Part shown: positions 6,652 through 14,348 of the stretch, piece after piece
Position numbering within the stretch: position 1 is the stretch's first letter
Layout of the letters: each line of letters opens with the position of its first letter
NCBI GenBank assembly: GCA_021850835.1
Contig: JAJZKS010000007.1
Span: 1 to 18,035 of the forward strand
Direction of reading: 5' to 3'
DNA: 18,035 nt
Source of the DNA: Thermoplasmata archaeon
Lineage (GTDB): Archaea; Thermoplasmatota; Thermoplasmata; Thermoplasmatales; Thermoplasmataceae
Made by a program: the position numbers and the translations under genes
The notes under the pieces: generated by a model
Databases searched by the model: none
Seen by the model: the letters and a program-made list of their open reading frames with translations, nothing else
What the model was told of the DNA's origin: nothing

Positions 6652-6661
6652 GTTTTAAGTA
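6652..6661 (+). promoter_or_regulatory. TATA-like box of the pilin gene
   Basis: GTTTTAAGTA at 6652-6661 is the best TATA candidate. Initiation about 26 nt downstream falls near 6682, leaving roughly 20 nt before the ATG at 6702. The box overlaps the left arm of the inverted repeat at 6660-6690. Confidence 0.4.
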
Positions 6662-6690
6662 TAGAGCTAAGGTATAGATTTTACTCTATA
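6660..6690. promoter_or_regulatory. Inverted repeat in the pilin promoter/leader
   Basis: TATAGAG (6660-6666) and CTCTATA (6684-6690) form a perfect 7-bp inverted repeat with a 17-nt spacer. One arm abuts the TATA-like box and the other lies at the expected transcription start. The placement suits an operator whose occupancy would block initiation. A hairpin at the mRNA 5' end is less likely, because only the right arm would be transcribed. Confidence 0.35.
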
Positions 6691-6701
6691 GTGTGGTGCA
6701 A

Positions 6702-7193
6702 ATGAAAAAGGTCATACTCAAAGATGACAAGGCAGTTTCTCCAATCATAGCGACAATTTTGCTCGTAGCAATTACCGTAGTGCTCGCTGCCACTCTTTAT
6801 ACTATATTGGGCGGCTATACTACTTTCCTTGGAATTTCAACACCGCAGGCTTCAATTCAAGTCAACGAGGTGGCCAACAATCCGCCTGTCTACCAGATGT
6901 ATGTCGTGCAGTACGGTGGCAACATTAGCCTTTCTGAGGTGCAGATGGTGATCACAACTACAAATAATAGCGTGTATTATGACTTGCTGTCGGCAGATCA
7001 GCCCAGCGCTTCAAATGTTGGAGGGTTATGGAATATATCTGTTAAAGGTCCGCAATACTTTGGTGTTTCCACAGTAGCACTGATTTCAGGCATACCTAAC
7101 GTTCATGGAGACCAGAACATCAGCCAGGTAAGGATAGTGGATCTCAAGACCCAGGGAACAATCGCCACATTTACCATGAACCAGCAAATATAA
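6702..7193 (+). CDS. Archaeal type IV pilin (Pilin_N family)
   Basis: The protein starts at the ATG at 6702; a GTG nine bases upstream would add three residues. The N-terminus is MKKVILKDDKAVSPIIATILLVAITVVLAATLY, given here as the charged MKKVILKDDK followed by AVSPIIATIL and a hydrophobic helix. That is the classic archaeal pilin/archaellin-like class III signal, with processing by an EppA/PibD-type peptidase expected just before the AVSP segment. The 163-residue precursor continues as a short, Asn/Ser/Thr-rich beta domain with possible N-glycosylation sites (NIS, NNS, NQN). It probably forms an extracellular adhesion filament or a membrane-anchored surface protein. It is solitary: no assembly ATPase or platform protein lies nearby. 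GGTG (6694-6697) is a weak Shine-Dalgarno sequence close to the ATG. An inverted repeat in the promoter suggests regulation. Confidence 0.88.
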   Translation: MKKVILKDDKAVSPIIATILLVAITVVLAATLYTILGGYTTFLGISTPQASIQVNEVANNPPVYQMYVVQYGGNISLSEVQMVITTTNNSVYYDLLSADQPSASNVGGLWNISVKGPQYFGVSTVALISGIPNVHGDQNISQVRIVDLKTQGTIATFTMNQQI

Positions 7194-7194
7194 T

Positions 7195-7222
7195 TTTCAA
7201 TTAAATTTAAATTTTAATAATA
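7195..7222. terminator. AT-rich spacer between convergent genes
   Basis: About 30 nt of nearly pure A/T, including the palindrome AAATTTAAATTT at 7203-7214, separate the ends of the pilin and DUF255 genes. T-rich tracts occur on both strands, so it could serve as a bidirectional terminator. Confidence 0.35.
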
Positions 7223-7224
7223 AC

Positions 7225-9297
7225 TCAATTCTTGATTAGTTCCTTGAGTTCCTCAATGTTTTCCACAGGCGGAAAGCAGTTATTATCTATGCAGACGAGT
7301 ATTTTTCTGTGCGCATCTCCTGCAGAAGAAGCTTCTCCCAATAACTCAGCCAAACTCTTATTGTCATCGTTAAGAAACACAGTTTCAGCAAATGGTTCAT
7401 ACTTCTGCTGCATGTAATCCAAGGCTTTCCTGGAAAGTGGATGTTTCTCACCAATCTTCACCAGATAATTTGAATTTAAGGAGTACATGATTCCTATACC
7501 CATGAAACAGTGGTACATGGCTCCCCTCTGAATATCCGATGAAAATGCATCTGCAACTGAATCTGCTGCTTCCTTCATCCTGAGGTCAGAGAGAATTGTC
7601 CCTATTCTCAGAAGGTTCAGCATCTGGACTGAGTTTCCGGATGGTATAGCTCCATCATGTCCCTCTTTCATCCTCACCGGCAGGACTTCTCCATCAGAAG
7701 GTGATCCGAAATAACCTCCCTCTTTCTCGTCCTTGAATAGCAAATCTGCCGTCTCTGAGAGTTTCCTGGCCACCTCGATGTATTTTGCATCCATTGTGCT
7801 TTCGAACAGTTCTATGAGGCCGAATGCAAGAAAGGCGTAGTCATCCAGATATCCGTTGATGGCGCTTTCCCCGTCCCTGTACCTGTGCAACAAGCGCCCA
7901 TCACTGTACATCTTGTCGAGAAGGAAACCAGCAGCCTTCTTCGCCGAGGCAAGGAATGCCTCTTCTCCAAATGCTTTATGTGCTTTGGACAGAGCAGCAA
8001 CCATCAGGCCATTATTATCGGCGAGTATTTTGTCGTCAAGATGGGGACGTGTCCTTCCTGCTCTGTACTGAAACAGTTTCTCCCGGCTTCTGTCCAGCAA
8101 TTGCTTTAAGTCCTCGACAGGCAACCCTAACCTGCCTGCTTCACTTTCAAGGCTACGGTTCAGGAAAAGTATATTTTTGCCAGTGCTCCTTCCGGTTGCC
8201 TCCTCAATATAGTTTCCGGTAAGTTCGCAATTATACACCGACATGAAGATATCAGCTTCCTCTTTCCCAAGAAGCTGGAGTATCTCTGTACCCCTCCACG
8301 TGTAGAACTTTCCTTCCTCGTTTTCACTGTCTGCGTCGATTGCGCTATAGAACCCACCCTCCGGAGAAGTCATTTCCCTCTCCATGAAGGATGCAATTTC
8401 GTAAACCACATCCCTGAAAAGCTTTTCACCTGTAACTTGATATGCTTCAGTATAGGCCATCATCTGAAGTGCCTGATCGTAGAGCATTTTCTCGAAATGG
8501 GGAAGGAACCATCCGGCATCGGTCGAATATCTGTGAAACCCGAATCCAAGGTGGTCATATATGCCCCCCATTCTCATTGAAACAAGGGTCTTCTTAACCA
8601 TTTCAAGGAGTTCTGTGTCTCCGGATTTTCTGTACGCCCTCAGGAGAAACATAAGATTTTGTGGAGAAGGAAACTTGGGGGCATTACCGAAACCGCCATA
8701 TTCCCTGTCATAGCTCTGCTTTAGCTGTGAAATCATGGCATCTATGGTTTCCCGGCTCACAGATTTTCCCTTTCTGCTTTGAGTAACTCTCCTCAGGTCA
8801 TTCAGGACTTCTTCTGCCCTCCTCTCTACTTCCTCCCTGCCCTGCGTCCAGAGCTCCTTAAGTTGCCTGGTGAGGTCAATGATTCCCACCATCCCCCTCC
8901 TGCTTTCCCTGGGTATATATGTTAAGGCAAACACCGGGACCTTATCCGGTGTCATGATAATGTTTAATGGCCACCCTCCGGTGCCTGTCATCATTTGGCT
9001 TACGGTCATATATGCGCTGTCAATGTCAGGCCTTTCTTCCCTGTCAACCTTGATGCATACAAAAAGGTCGTTCAACTCCCTTGCCACGTACTCATTTTCA
9101 AAACTTTCCTTCTCCATGACATGGCACCAGTGGCAGGTGGAATATCCAATGCTCAGGAAAACAAGCTTGTTCTCTTCCTTGGCCCTCCTGAAAGCTTCCT
9201 CAGACCATGGATACCAGTCCACTGGATTATGTGCATGCTGAAGCAGATAGGGACTTTTCTCATTAATGAGCCTGTTTGTATGTTCATTGTCAACCAT
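7225..9297 (-). CDS. Thioredoxin-fold DUF255 protein (YyaL / SPATA20-like)
   Basis: The 690-residue protein matches the full-length COG1331 family. An N-terminal thioredoxin-like domain (residues ~1-165) starts with the hallmark [17 protein letters not shown] and carries the redox motif [10 protein letters not shown] (C55, C58). It is followed by [11 protein letters not shown] and [14 protein letters not shown]. An (alpha/alpha)6 toroid resembling N-acylglucosamine epimerase fills the rest, with [32 protein letters not shown] and [10 protein letters not shown] near the join. The biochemical role of the family is unsettled. A redox-assisted function in carbohydrate or protein metabolism is often guessed. 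There is no signal peptide, so it is probably cytosolic. The ATG at 9297 follows GCGGTG by six bases. It is transcribed alone and is convergent with the pilin gene. Confidence 0.93.
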   Translation of the reverse strand: MVDNEHTNRLINEKSPYLLQHAHNPVDWYPWSEEAFRRAKEENKLVFLSIGYSTCHWCHVMEKESFENEYVARELNDLFVCIKVDREERPDIDSAYMTVSQMMTGTGGWPLNIIMTPDKVPVFALTYIPRESRRGMVGIIDLTRQLKELWTQGREEVERRAEEVLNDLRRVTQSRKGKSVSRETIDAMISQLKQSYDREYGGFGNAPKFPSPQNLMFLLRAYRKSGDTELLEMVKKTLVSMRMGGIYDHLGFGFHRYSTDAGWFLPHFEKMLYDQALQMMAYTEAYQVTGEKLFRDVVYEIASFMEREMTSPEGGFYSAIDADSENEEGKFYTWRGTEILQLLGKEEADIFMSVYNCELTGNYIEEATGRSTGKNILFLNRSLESEAGRLGLPVEDLKQLLDRSREKLFQYRAGRTRPHLDDKILADNNGLMVAALSKAHKAFGEEAFLASAKKAAGFLLDKMYSDGRLLHRYRDGESAINGYLDDYAFLAFGLIELFESTMDAKYIEVARKLSETADLLFKDEKEGGYFGSPSDGEVLPVRMKEGHDGAIPSGNSVQMLNLLRIGTILSDLRMKEAADSVADAFSSDIQRGAMYHCFMGIGIMYSLNSNYLVKIGEKHPLSRKALDYMQQKYEPFAETVFLNDDNKSLAELLGEASSAGDAHRKILVCIDNNCFPPVENIEELKELIKN

Positions 9298-9348
9298 GAT
9301 TTACACCGCAATATTGGGTTTCCAGTTTATGGAAAAGTCATGATCCCC

Positions 9349-9358
9349 TTATAATCAT
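9349..9358 (-). promoter_or_regulatory. TATA-like box of the DUF255 gene
   Basis: Read on the minus strand the element is TGATTATAAG, centred about 56 nt before the ATG. Initiation near 9327 would give a leader of about 30 nt holding the Shine-Dalgarno-like GCGGTG (9309-9304). This gene is thus led by a ribosome-binding site, unlike several neighbours with leaderless spacing. Confidence 0.45.
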
Positions 9359-9417
9359 TATTGAACCAAAGCTGAAATGCCAGAATTCTCCAGATATTGG
9401 TGGCAGCATTGAGGTAA

Positions 9418-9426
9418 TTTAAATAT
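9418..9426 (+). promoter_or_regulatory. TATA box with leaderless spacing before a GTG start
   Basis: TTTAAATAT lies with its centre 25 nt upstream of the GTG at 9447, which puts the predicted transcription start on the start codon itself. No Shine-Dalgarno sequence is present, and the frame upstream is closed by a TAA at 9435. Together these decide the GTG start. Confidence 0.55.
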
Positions 9427-9446
9427 CAGTTCTTTAATATGTATAT

Positions 9447-10049
9447 GTGGGCATAGCCATTCTCGTCAGGCATGGTGAAAGTGAGACAAACGTAAGGAAC
9501 ATAATATCTGCAGATTACACCGGCTATCCACTTACACAGGAAGGGAGAAACCAGGCAAGGAAAGCAGCTCTGGAACTTTCCCCCATAAGAGTGAATTTCA
9601 TCGCAACAAGCCCTGTGCAGAGAGCCAGGGAAACTGCCGGAATCATAGCTTCAACTATCGGGATATCTGAATTCGTGGAACAGCGCATTGTTGAATCGGG
9701 CATGGGCAGGTTCAACAACACCCCTCTACACCAAATTCCTAAGCTCAGCAGGAAGGAACTTGGCATGGAAACCTGGGAATCACACCAGAAGAGGTTCCGG
9801 GAAGTATTCAGCGAAGTTGAAGGAAACTGGATTTTGGTTAGCCATGAATTTCCAATCAGGGCTGCCATTTCAATGTATCTTGGACTTGATGAACTGGAAA
9901 GCTATGGCCTGAAAATAAGGAATGCAACTATTTCCGTGATCGACATTGAAAAGGAAGAGGTTCTATGCATTGGCTCCAAATTTCTTTCCTATAGGGTAAA
10001 AACGGTCCTGAATGCAAATCATGATGCAATTTTTGGAGCCCAGAAGTGA
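9447..10049 (+). CDS. Histidine phosphatase-superfamily protein (GpmB/CobC-like)
   Basis: The GTG start at 9447 is forced by an upstream in-frame stop and by the leaderless TATA spacing. The 200-residue protein begins with the catalytic LVRHGESETN (R8, phospho-accepting H9, G10). It continues with YPLTQEGRNQA, SPVQRARETA (R59) and RIVESGMGRF (E83, likely proton donor), and has the second active-site His in LVSHEFPIRA (H133). This matches the RHG phosphatase/phosphoglycerate mutase superfamily. Without cofactor-binding residues that I could identify, a general phosphatase role is as likely as mutase activity. The C-terminal 30 residues after H133 are shorter than in true dPGM enzymes. It lies 52 nt upstream of cysS, possibly in the same transcript. 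Confidence 0.88.
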   Translation: MGIAILVRHGESETNVRNIISADYTGYPLTQEGRNQARKAALELSPIRVNFIATSPVQRARETAGIIASTIGISEFVEQRIVESGMGRFNNTPLHQIPKLSRKELGMETWESHQKRFREVFSEVEGNWILVSHEFPIRAAISMYLGLDELESYGLKIRNATISVIDIEKEEVLCIGSKFLSYRVKTVLNANHDAIFGAQK

Positions 10050-10101
10050 ACTTTTTGAAAAGGACAAATTTTTAGCAATGCCTCAATATATACCAGCATA
10101 A

Positions 10102-11469
10102 ATGTTGGCTTATGATACTCTATCCAGGAAGGAAAAAAATCTGGAGTTTGACCCCGGTACCGTCGTTAAGGTATTCGTGTGCGGTCCAACTGTCCAGGAC
10201 ACTTTCCACTTAGGCCATGCAAGAACCTATACTTTTTTTGACTCAGTAGTGAAATACCTCAGGGTCAAAGGTTACAGTGTATTCTATCTCCAGAATATCA
10301 CGGACATAGACGACAAGATCATCAAAAGGGCAAATGAGGAGAATGTCCCTTATGATGTCATTTCAAAACGATATTCGGAAGAGTATATGGATATCATGAA
10401 GACTCTGAAGATAGACAGCGTCAACTTTTATGCAAAAGCTACCAGCCACATATCTGAGATTGTACAGCAGATCAGGATCCTCATTGATAAAGGCCTTGCA
10501 TATGAAACATCTGACGGGGTTTATTTCAGTGTTGCAAAGTTCCCCGACTATGGAAAACTCTCGGGCCAGGATCCGGAGTCTCTCAGAGCCGGTGCCAGGG
10601 TGGAATCTACTGAAGAGAAACATGATCCGAGGGATTTTGTCATATGGAAAAAGATGAAACCGGGTGAACCTTACTGGGAATCTCCCTGGGGCAGAGGGAG
10701 GCCGGGATGGCACATTGAAGATACGGCTATTACTGAGAAGTACTTCGGGACTACATACGACATCCATGGTGGTGGGACAGACCTGATTTTCCCTCATCAT
10801 GAGGCAGAGATCGCCCTTGAAAGATCCATCAGTGGGCAGCCATTTCTGGCCAGATACTGGCTACACAGTGCAATGCTCAATGTGAACGAGGAAAAAATGT
10901 CCAAGTCCCTGAAAAACTACATCACCATCAGGAGCGTCCTGAAGGATTACCTACCTGAAGAACTTAGGTATGCGCTCCTCAATGTCCAGTTCAGGACCAC
11001 TGTTAGCTTTTCCCCTGAGTTGATGACTGAAGCCAGGGCAAATATTAGCACAATAAATACAATATACAGGAAACTTAAGCTTAAGAACATTTCAAGCAGG
11101 AAATTAAATGAAAACCCTGCAATAGCAAAACTTTCTGAAAGAATGGATAGCAATTTTGATTTTCGGCTACTTTTCAGGGATTTCCTGGAATACATTGGCA
11201 AATGGAATACGCATCTTGATAACCTGGGGGATCACGAAATCGCAATTGCAATTGATACAATAGAATGGCTTGATAGCTTCACAGGGATAATCCCTGAAAA
11301 GAAAGGGGATTCCACCAGTGAGGCACTAGTCGGCCTTCTCCTTAAAATGAGGCGCACAATGAGAGAAAAGAAGGATTTTGCTGGTGCAGATGAAATTAGG
11401 AAAAACCTTAGGGAAATGGGCATAACAATTGAGGATCGCGGAGAGGAAACTATCTGGTGGAAGGATTAG
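10102..11469 (+). CDS. Cysteinyl-tRNA synthetase
   Basis: The 455-residue class I aminoacyl-tRNA synthetase charges tRNA-Cys in the cytosol. Visible motifs are [19 protein letters not shown] (zinc ligand C27; HIGH-like HLGH 36-39), [27 protein letters not shown] (197-207), [10 protein letters not shown] (H232, E236) and the KMSKS loop (265-269). The helical C-terminal domain is complete and the length is normal. In the E. coli enzyme the catalytic zinc is held by C28, C209, H234 and E238. Here the second Cys is replaced by D207 (codon at 10720). The ATG at 10102 is supported by the family N-terminus. An AT-rich element at 10066-10075 suggests an almost leaderless promoter. The next gene starts 8 nt after the stop. 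Confidence 0.96.
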   Translation: MLAYDTLSRKEKNLEFDPGTVVKVFVCGPTVQDTFHLGHARTYTFFDSVVKYLRVKGYSVFYLQNITDIDDKIIKRANEENVPYDVISKRYSEEYMDIMKTLKIDSVNFYAKATSHISEIVQQIRILIDKGLAYETSDGVYFSVAKFPDYGKLSGQDPESLRAGARVESTEEKHDPRDFVIWKKMKPGEPYWESPWGRGRPGWHIEDTAITEKYFGTTYDIHGGGTDLIFPHHEAEIALERSISGQPFLARYWLHSAMLNVNEEKMSKSLKNYITIRSVLKDYLPEELRYALLNVQFRTTVSFSPELMTEARANISTINTIYRKLKLKNISSRKLNENPAIAKLSERMDSNFDFRLLFRDFLEYIGKWNTHLDNLGDHEIAIAIDTIEWLDSFTGIIPEKKGDSTSEALVGLLLKMRRTMREKKDFAGADEIRKNLREMGITIEDRGEETIWWKD

Positions 11470-11477
11470 GTGTTGGG

Positions 11478-12019
11478 ATGAAAAGCGCTGTTCTTGTAAT
11501 TGACATAGTAAATGACTTTGTATCTGGGATATTTGGCTCTGAAAACTCGGTCGCAGTTTCTGGAAAGATTGCAACATTCCTAAAGAAGCTGGAAGGGAAG
11601 GCGGAAATCGTGTTCACCCTTGATACTCCATCCCCAATGACCCTGAGTTCAGGGTATGGGGAGAACACTGCATTATGGGGACTTGGGGTTGCCAGCAGGT
11701 GGATTCACTCAAAAATATTCTAGGTTACAGGATAACAAAAAGGCACTTTGATGCCTTCCACGACACCGACCTGGACGGTTATTTGCGCGCACTGGGCATT
11801 GGTACGCTATATGTTTTGGGAATCAGCACGGACATTTGCGTGCAGCATACAGTGGCTGGAGCATTTTACAGGTACTATGAACTGAACGTAATTTCAGATC
11901 TTTGTGGGGCAATATCTCCAGACAGACACTTGGAAGCAATATCATCCATGAAGAGAAACTACGGTGCCAGAATTCTAACATCCGCCGAAGCCCTGGAGGA
12001 ATTAAAGCATGGCATCTAA
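11478..12019 (+). pseudogene. Nicotinamidase/isochorismatase-family hydrolase, frameshifted
   Basis: Two frames together encode one cysteine hydrolase of about 180 residues. Frame one (from ATG 11478, eight bases after cysS, with AGGTG at 11468-11472) carries AVLVIDIVNDF with catalytic D9. The other frame carries TKRHFDAF with catalytic K88 and STDICVQHT with nucleophile C121. The lesion can be placed: adding one A between 11628 and 11629 restores DTHIPNDPEFRVWGEHC, the family's metal-binding loop with D49 and H51. As read, translation leaves the frame there and stops after 88 codons from an upstream GTG-like start. Nicotinamidase (nicotinamide to nicotinate) is the likely original function, because the pncB-type gene overlaps its 3' end. 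A sequencing error is possible: the rest of the gene shows no decay. Programmed frameshifting is less likely. Confidence 0.85.
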
Positions 12020-13229
12020 GACATCGGCGGAAAAGGATCGGCAATTGGGGCTGAGTTCAGCAACTTATGAAGAGATAATGGCGGGGCAGGCATCAGACGT
12101 ATACTTTGAAAGGAGCCTCAATGCAGCCTCTAGAGTCAAGCATGATGCAAATATAGTTGCAGAGGTAACTCTTTCAGGGCCACTGGACCCATGGGTCAAT
12201 TTCACTGGCCTGAATGAAGTTCTGGGGATTCTCACGGGAAAGAAGGTGGATGTATATGCCATACCTGAAGGCACTATCATTAGTCCCAGGGATATGGCGG
12301 GAAATCCTGTGCCGGTCATCAGGATTGAAGGAAATTATGACGATTTCGGGGAATTCGAGACATCCATCCTTGGCTTCATCTGCCAGTCTACGGGCATTTC
12401 CACTTATTCATCAAGAATAAGGGATGTCCTGGGCGAGACACCTTTCTTCTCATTTGGCATCAGAAGGATGCATCCCGCAATTTCGCCTATGATTGACAGG
12501 GCGGCCTATATTGGCGGTGCGGATGGAGTATCTGGAATTCTCGGAGGGAAGCTCATCGAGCAGAAGCCAGTGGGAACCATGCCTCACGCGCTGTCCCTTA
12601 TTTTTGGCGATGACAAGGCGTGGGAAATGACTGTAAAAGCTGCTGGCCCGAAGGGTGTGAAGACTGTTCTAATTGACACTTACATGGATGAGAAGTTCGC
12701 AGCCATCAAGGCGGCTACAATGTTTCCAGACCTGAATTTCATTAGGTTAGACACCCCATCCTCTAGGAGGGGCAACTTCGCCAATATTGTCAGGGAGGTA
12801 AGATGGGAACTTGATCTTAGGGGATACAGCAATGTCAAAATCATGGTCTCAGGGGGCCTCAAGCTTGAGAACCTGGCAGAGCTAAAGGCAGCTGGTGCTG
12901 AAGCTTTCGGTATCGGGACTTCAATAGCTTCTGCCCATCCATATGATTTTGCCATGGATATAGTTGAACTCAATGGCACACCCCTTACTAAGAGGGGAAA
13001 GCATTCAGGGAAGAAGAATCTTCTAAGGTGCAACAAGTGCATGGGTATACTTTCAGTACCTTCAACAAAGACTAACACAATCTGCAAGTGTGGGGGAAAG
13101 ATGGAAAATATCCTCATCAGGATGCTGGAAAAGGGCAAGCTTCAAAAGCCCTATGAATCACCAGGGTCTCTCAGGGCACGAACTCTCAAAGAGCTGGAAT
13201 TGCTGAGGCTTACGGCGCAGAATCAGTGA
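12009..13229 (+). CDS. Nicotinate phosphoribosyltransferase (archaeal type)
   Basis: The 406-residue protein makes nicotinate mononucleotide from nicotinate and PRPP, the entry step of NAD salvage. It shows the archaeal family layout: an N-terminal dimer and substrate domain (DVYFERSLN, about 30-38), [13 protein letters not shown] (148-160), [13 protein letters not shown] (189-201), and the barrel end [13 protein letters not shown] and [17 protein letters not shown]. The C-terminal zinc knuckle is visible as C341-x2-C344 and C359-x-C361, as reported for the Thermoplasma acidophilum enzyme. The ATG at 12009 lies eight bases after GGAGGA (11995-12000), inside the 3' end of pncA with an 11-base overlap, which indicates translational coupling. 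The convergent DUF488 gene ends only six bases away. Confidence 0.93.
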   Translation: MASKTSAEKDRQLGLSSATYEEIMAGQASDVYFERSLNAASRVKHDANIVAEVTLSGPLDPWVNFTGLNEVLGILTGKKVDVYAIPEGTIISPRDMAGNPVPVIRIEGNYDDFGEFETSILGFICQSTGISTYSSRIRDVLGETPFFSFGIRRMHPAISPMIDRAAYIGGADGVSGILGGKLIEQKPVGTMPHALSLIFGDDKAWEMTVKAAGPKGVKTVLIDTYMDEKFAAIKAATMFPDLNFIRLDTPSSRRGNFANIVREVRWELDLRGYSNVKIMVSGGLKLENLAELKAAGAEAFGIGTSIASAHPYDFAMDIVELNGTPLTKRGKHSGKKNLLRCNKCMGILSVPSTKTNTICKCGGKMENILIRMLEKGKLQKPYESPGSLRARTLKELELLRLTAQNQ

Positions 13230-13235
13230 CCATTA

Positions 13236-13583
13236 TTATGACATTTCCTTTTCGATTGCTTCTTTCAGCACCACAACATTGTTATGTTCAGTGCCAGTAG
13301 CTGGGAAGAGCAATACAACATCATTATTTTTGCATAATTCCAGCAATCTTTGGAATTCTGGATTTTTGCTGAGTTCCTTCAGGTAACTTTCTCTTAAAAG
13401 TTGAAACTTGCCCGCTTCATGCGAGAATTGTTTCCTAAGGTTATTGGAGGGCGCTATATCTCTGAACCACGAGTGAAGATTTGCAGACTCCTTGGTAACT
13501 CCTCGTGGCCAAAGGCGGTCCACAAGAATCCTCAAACCTTCCTGCTTTTCCTTGCTATAGATCCTCTGTATTCTTACTGTCAT
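13236..13583 (-). CDS. DUF488-family protein (YeaO-like)
   Basis: The 115-residue protein has the family signature LVDRLWPRGVTKESA (about residues 20-34), the conserved SWFRDIAPSNNLRKQF segment, and the C-terminal strand VVLLFPATGTEHNNVVVL. Size and motifs match the DUF488/COG3189 family, widespread small cytosolic proteins of unknown biochemical function. It begins 12 nt after the stop of the TRASH-domain regulator on the same strand, so the two are probably co-transcribed. That links it by context to the copper locus, which is inference. The ATG at 13583 has only a weak upstream GGGAACGAG as ribosome-binding site. Confidence 0.85.
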   Translation of the reverse strand: MTVRIQRIYSKEKQEGLRILVDRLWPRGVTKESANLHSWFRDIAPSNNLRKQFSHEAGKFQLLRESYLKELSKNPEFQRLLELCKNNDVVLLFPATGTEHNNVVVLKEAIEKEMS

Positions 13584-13595
13584 GGCTCGTTCCCA

Positions 13596-14123
13596 TTAAT
13601 CCCGAAGTTCTGCTACTGCAATTCTCTTCTTAAGCGTACTTTCGCAGCCAGGACAACATGCAAAATACGCTTTCCCTCTGGACTTTACCACGATGGGGTC
13701 CCTCGGTATGTCGTTTCCGCATAGGTCACAGTGAAGGTGTGCCATCCTTCCAGGGTTCTCCCCAATAGTCCTTCTCTTTGCAATCTTTACATCTTTGATT
13801 ATGGCGTCATCAAGTTTCAGAAGGTTTTCATAATGTACCACAAGCAAATGGCTCCCGTCAATGAGTTCGAAATCTTCCAGAATGAATCTCTTTTGGATTG
13901 GAGTGATATCTTCGACTTGAATGACGGCAATGTCCTCCTCATCATCGTTCAGGTTCACTGTAAAGGATTTAATTCTCCCTGACTCCAGGAGTGAATCCAG
14001 GGCCTTCCTCGCAGTGGATCTAGAAACATCAAGTTCCTCCGCTATTTCTGAAATGGATTTTCTTGAATTCTCCCTCAATATTGTTACAAGTCTTTGCTCA
14101 AGTTCGGAGAGATTTCTCTTCAT
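13596..14123 (-). CDS. Copper-responsive regulator with HTH and TRASH domain (CopT/CopY-like)
   Basis: The 175-residue protein joins an Lrp/AsnC-like winged helix-turn-helix (residues 1-55: LEQRLVTILRENSRKS, ISEIAEELDVSRSTARKAL) to a middle domain and a C-terminal TRASH metal site: HCDLCGNDI (C132, C135) and FACCPGCEST (C156, C157, C160). This architecture is that of archaeal copper regulators described as CopT in Sulfolobus and CopY in Ferroplasma, which sit beside a small chaperone and a P-type ATPase, exactly as here. It is transcribed divergently from those two genes across 74 bp. It probably binds the palindrome at 14159-14174 and changes affinity when Cu binds the Cys cluster. Whether it represses or activates cannot be told from the sequence. 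The DUF488 gene follows. Confidence 0.9.
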   Translation of the reverse strand: MKRNLSELEQRLVTILRENSRKSISEIAEELDVSRSTARKALDSLLESGRIKSFTVNLNDDEEDIAVIQVEDITPIQKRFILEDFELIDGSHLLVVHYENLLKLDDAIIKDVKIAKRRTIGENPGRMAHLHCDLCGNDIPRDPIVVKSRGKAYFACCPGCESTLKKRIAVAELRD

Positions 14124-14158
14124 ATTGGTAAATTGAATTAATGGATTTAGCCATTTTG

Positions 14159-14183
14159 ATAAGTGAATACTTATGTATACTTA
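14159..14183. promoter_or_regulatory. Candidate operator in the divergent copper promoter
   Basis: ATAAGT (14159-14164) and ACTTAT (14169-14174) form a perfect 6-bp inverted repeat with spacer GAAT. The motif ATACTTA occurs twice, at 14167-14173 and 14177-14183, ten bases (one helical turn) apart. The second copy overlaps the chaperone TATA-like box, so a bound regulator would interfere with the promoter. The TRASH-domain regulator next door is the obvious candidate binder. Confidence 0.5.
14171..14181 (+). promoter_or_regulatory. TATA-like box of the copper chaperone-pump operon
   Basis: TTATGTATACT is centred about 22 nt before the ATG at 14198 and 31 nt before the in-frame ATG at 14207. 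Transcription would begin close to one of these codons, so the mRNA is probably leaderless. The element overlaps the candidate operator. Confidence 0.45.
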
Positions 14184-14197
14184 CACGATTTCAATTT

Positions 14198-14344
14198 ATG
14201 GCAAAAATGGTAGATCCGGTTTGCGGCATGACAGTATCAGACGATACAGGCTTTAAGTCGAACTATAAGGGGAAGGATTACTCATTCTGCTGCCTTCACT
14301 GCAAGGAGAAGTTTGACGCAAACCCGCTGAAGTTCACAAGGTGA
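14198..14344 (+). CDS. Small YHS/TRASH-type copper metallochaperone
   Basis: From the ATG at 14198 the protein has 48 residues; an in-frame ATG at 14207 would remove three. A longer reading from 14141 would cross the promoter and is not credible. The sequence is one YHS/TRASH-like metal-binding module: VDPVCGMTV (C9) and YSFCCLHCKEKF (C31, C32, C35). Comparable small proteins are the putative copper chaperones CopM (Sulfolobus) and CopZ (Ferroplasma) in the same gene order. It would bind Cu(I) in the cytosol and pass it to the ATPase, whose own N-terminus carries a similar module. The stop codon overlaps the AGGTGA that serves as Shine-Dalgarno sequence of the ATPase gene, four bases away. 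Confidence 0.85.
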   Translation: MAKMVDPVCGMTVSDDTGFKSNYKGKDYSFCCLHCKEKFDANPLKFTR

Positions 14345-14348
14345 AAAT

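Noticed and set aside
7856..8222. Open plus-strand frames within the DUF255 gene
   Set aside because: They are antisense to a strongly conserved coding region and have no start signals.
9259..9270. A second exact copy of the 12-bp palindrome CTCATTAATGAG seen at 887-898
   Set aside because: This copy lies inside the DUF255 coding region and encodes the conserved LINEK stretch near the N-terminus, so the match is best explained by codon choice.
11625..11640. Programmed -1 frameshifting in the nicotinamidase gene
   Set aside because: No slippery heptamer of the X-XXY-YYZ type is present, and placing a lost base in the His codon restores the family motif, so a real deletion or sequencing error explains it better.
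14141..14197. Longer start for the copper chaperone
   Set aside because: It would translate through the TATA-like box and candidate operator and add 19 residues not seen in this small family.
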